Made by a program: the position numbers and the translations under genes
Assembly (NCBI RefSeq): GCF_014646655.1
Contig: NZ_BMNR01000002.1
Span: 275,942-339,941, forward strand
Origin: Yeosuana aromativorans
GTDB lineage: Bacteria > Bacteroidota > Bacteroidia > Flavobacteriales > Flavobacteriaceae
Length of the DNA stretch: 64,000 nt
Direction of reading: 5' to 3'
Shown: in pieces, positions 62,131 through 64,000 of the stretch
How positions within the stretch are numbered: position 1 is the first letter of the stretch
Layout: each line of letters opens with the position of its first letter
Notes under the pieces: model-generated
Seen by the model: the letters and a program-made list of their open reading frames with translations, nothing else
Told to the model about the DNA's origin: nothing
Database searches by the model: none

Positions 62131-63442
62131 ATGAAATATTTAACAAACAAAGCCCATAAATAAAGGCTGGTGCCGCTATTCGCATGGCAGAATGATTAAT
62201 TGTGAACAGCCAAAACAAGTAAAACGAGTAAAAAAATAGGTTTGTTTTATTGTTTAATCTAAAAACCAAAGGTGTTATCAATAATATCAAAAATGCTAAT
62301 ACCCCCAAAAGTCCATGTTCTGCAAAAATCCGGCTAATTTCATTATGAGAGGCAGCCACTACACCTGTTTCATCTAAGCGTTCTTCTTTCACTTTGCCAA
62401 CGCCTATTCCTAAAAACGGATTGTCAATAAATTCAGCAAACTCAAATTCAACCAAATCAGTTCTACCTGTGGTTACATCGTCTTTCTCTCTTCCGGCTGC
62501 ATCTTGATTGGCATAGCGCTTATCTATAAAACCTCCCGTTTTTACTGAGCTTATAAACCATGTAATGGCTATAAGCCCCAAAAAGACCAACAAATACCCT
62601 TTTAATTTAAGTTTTGTTTTAAGGTTAACTTTTAGATAATATAGAGCTATAAAAACCAAAATCATAAGCAAGGCTGTAAGTACACCACCTCTACTAAAGG
62701 TAATAATAGCCCTAAAAACAAATAAACCCAATAAAATCAAATCAGAAACCTTTATAAAAAAAGAGGTTTTATACATAAAAAAACGAACCGTTAAGATAAA
62801 AATACCGATTCCCAGAACTGTTGCTACTTGATTGGGTCCAAACCCTCCAGATGTTGCAAAATTAGACTCTGTTCCCGTAATAACAGATTCTAAATTTGGT
62901 GTATATAAAAACAAATAGCCCAACATGCTAACTAGTGGCCATAAAAAAGCATCCAAAACAGTTTGTATCTGTCTAAAGCTAATAGTGCGCTTATAGCAAA
63001 AAATAGCCGAAATGCCCAAACACACAGGTCCACTTAAATTAAAAGCGATAGCCTTTCTGATATTGGTATCAAACCCCATATCAGCAACCGCTACAAAAAT
63101 ACCGGGTATTAAAAGCAATAAATACAATACATAAACCAATGATTTATTGCTAAAGCTATTACTAACAAGACCCATACAAATAAACACAATCACCAAATAT
63201 TTACTGGCCTCATAAAATATAGTCCCGCCGTTCATCCTCAAAAAAACTTCAACACCCACTATGTAGGCACAAGCAACCAATACGTAAAAAGACTTTCTTT
63301 TTTTAGAAACCATTAGTATTTTATAACTAAAAAAAGCAATTATGAAAAAAAAATATAAAGTAGCAAGTGGTTTAAATACAAAAATAGCTGCGCCCAAAAC
63401 CAGATGAAAAACCAAGAGTTTATAGTACAAAGGCCATTTCAT
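62090..63442 (-). CDS. O-antigen polymerase/ligase-family membrane protein (Wzy-like)
   Basis: A 450-residue polytopic inner-membrane protein with about ten or more transmembrane helices. The large periplasmic loop region contains the Wzy_C/RfaL-type segment TGRTDLVEFEFAEFIDNPFLGIGVGKV and SHNEISRIFAEHGLLGVLAFL. The R-x10-15-P-x-x-G-x-G and H-N-x-[YF/E] patterns of the family are recognisable. In this setting, between glycosyltransferases, a repeat-unit polymerase is more likely than an O-antigen ligase, but the fold is shared. It overlaps the next gene by 41 bp and the previous one by 4 bp. Confidence 0.87.
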   Translation of the reverse strand: MKWPLYYKLLVFHLVLGAAIFVFKPLATLYFFFIIAFFSYKILMVSKKRKSFYVLVACAYIVGVEVFLRMNGGTIFYEASKYLVIVFICMGLVSNSFSNKSLVYVLYLLLLIPGIFVAVADMGFDTNIRKAIAFNLSGPVCLGISAIFCYKRTISFRQIQTVLDAFLWPLVSMLGYLFLYTPNLESVITGTESNFATSGGFGPNQVATVLGIGIFILTVRFFMYKTSFFIKVSDLILLGLFVFRAIITFSRGGVLTALLMILVFIALYYLKVNLKTKLKLKGYLLVFLGLIAITWFISSVKTGGFIDKRYANQDAAGREKDDVTTGRTDLVEFEFAEFIDNPFLGIGVGKVKEERLDETGVVAASHNEISRIFAEHGLLGVLAFLILLITPLVFRLNNKTNLFFYSFYLFWLFTINHSAMRIAAPAFIYGLCLLNISYENTSVHRKQISQ

Positions 63443-64000
63443 TTTAAATGCTGATTATAAATTTTAATTAGTTCTTCCATAATTTTGTTTTCAGAAAAGG
63501 ATGTTGTAACCTTAAACTGAAGCCGCTTTCCAGTTTCACGCATCAATGCTTCATCATTTATGTATACTTGAAAGGCATCAACAAGTGCATTACTGTTTTC
63601 TGATGGAATTAATTGTCCCAAGTCACTATTGGAAACAACCTGCTTACAATCTCCAACATTGGTCACTATAACAGGCAATCCTGCCAAGCCATATTCTAGC
63701 AACGCCAAAGGTAAGCCTTCTGATTTTGATGACAACACCCCTATTGTGCTTTGGGTGAGAATATGATGGATATCTGAACTACTTCCATAAATAAAAACAT
63801 GATTTTCTAAACGATGTTTGACAATATAGGCTTTTATTGTGTCTGAATAATCATCATTAAAATCCTTACCAACCAAATGCAAGCTCCAATGAGGATTTAC
63901 ATGATGAATTTGTTTAAAAGCTTTTAACAATGTAAAATGATCTTTTTGAGGCCTTAAGTTCGCCAGACACACTGTCCGTTTACCTTCTTGTCCCTTTAAG
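63439..64000 (-). CDS. Glycosyltransferase family 4, C-terminal part (partial)
   Basis: The gene enters from beyond the right edge: the frame is open to 64000 with no stop. The visible residues form the GT-B C-terminal domain: RTVCLANLRPQKDHFTLLKAF, WSLHLVGKDFNDDYS, HVFIYGSSSDIHHILTQSTIGVLSSKSEGLPLALLEYGLAGLPVIVTNVGDCKQV (the GT4 donor motif S-E-G-L-P-x-x-x-L-E) and a helical tail. A GTG at 63972 is internal, not the likely start. It overlaps the Wzy-like gene by 4 bp and belongs to the same polysaccharide operon. Confidence 0.88.
   Translation of the reverse strand, partial: LKGQEGKRTVCLANLRPQKDHFTLLKAFKQIHHVNPHWSLHLVGKDFNDDYSDTIKAYIVKHRLENHVFIYGSSSDIHHILTQSTIGVLSSKSEGLPLALLEYGLAGLPVIVTNVGDCKQVVSNSDLGQLIPSENSNALVDAFQVYINDEALMRETGKRLQFKVTTSFSENKIMEELIKIYNQHLK

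Noticed and set aside
1-64000. CRISPR arrays, tRNA or rRNA genes, insertion sequences, prophage genes
   Set aside because: No regularly spaced repeats, no cloverleaf candidates in the short intergenic gaps, and no transposase, integrase or phage structural proteins were seen.

Overview
The window is chromosomal DNA of a marine-type Flavobacteriaceae (Bacteroidota). The evidence is low GC, very few Shine-Dalgarno-like sites, many promoters with the Bacteroidota -7 element TAnnTTTG, two secreted proteins with type IX secretion (T9SS) C-terminal signals, a PorV/PorQ-family outer-membrane protein, a PUR-alpha-like DUF3276 protein, a long NusB and an OstA-like LPS-transport protein. The genus cannot be fixed from this. 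No rRNA, tRNA, CRISPR array, prophage or insertion sequence was seen. Most of the window is tightly packed core genome.

Layout. 1-5 kb: start of a probable M1 peptidase, then rdgB, a RelA/SpoT enzyme, a Fur-family regulator and purA. 5-15 kb: OstA-like protein with an unusual C-terminal domain, class III aminotransferase, TPR protein, a coupled set of two DUF368 transporters plus aroE, and a DUF349 protein. 15-28 kb: HAD phosphatase, a giant T9SS adhesin with C-type lectin and Ig-like domains, mazG, aconitase, then a four-gene operon of three SurA/PpiD-like envelope chaperones and a MoxR ATPase. 28-33 kb: a small glycan module (GH9 endoglucanase-like enzyme, NodB-type deacetylase, DUF1080 protein) placed between an intact 80-residue gene and a decayed copy of it, then a CDF metal transporter. 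33-38 kb: guaB, a hypothetical gene, and a membrane protein/FMN-binding protein/porin group with conspicuous palindromic operators. 38-45 kb: HMG-CoA lyase, T9SS metalloprotease, pyrD, pepT, a small lipocalin-like gene bracketed by an inverted repeat, a YdeI-like protein, yajC, a DUF1573 lipoprotein and nusB. 45-53 kb: ABC half-exporter, PUR-like protein, CsaA-like protein, redoxin, acetyltransferase, DinB-like protein, a cyclophilin-FKBP fusion and recQ. 53-57 kb: arabinose-5-phosphate isomerase, tatC, a CMD-family protein, lptB and pssA, an envelope and LPS set. 57-64 kb: PorV-like protein, DUF4105 protein, and the end of an exopolysaccharide/O-antigen locus (initiating sugar transferase, two glycosyltransferases, Wzy-like polymerase) that runs off the right edge.

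Several genes work together in envelope biogenesis: LPS precursor and transport (arabinose-5-phosphate isomerase, LptB, OstA-like), undecaprenyl-phosphate recycling (DUF368 pair), outer-membrane protein folding (three PPIases) and type IX secretion (PorV-like plus two cargo proteins). Others serve nucleotide metabolism (RdgB, PurA, GuaB, PyrD, MazG, RelA/SpoT).

No complete new system stands out. The most unusual signals are the lectin-like tail on the OstA-like protein, the glycan module sitting between a gene and its decayed duplicate, the inverted repeat that exactly brackets one small ORF, and the paired palindromes around the porin and FMN-binding promoters. All function calls come from reading the sequence by eye; no database search was run.
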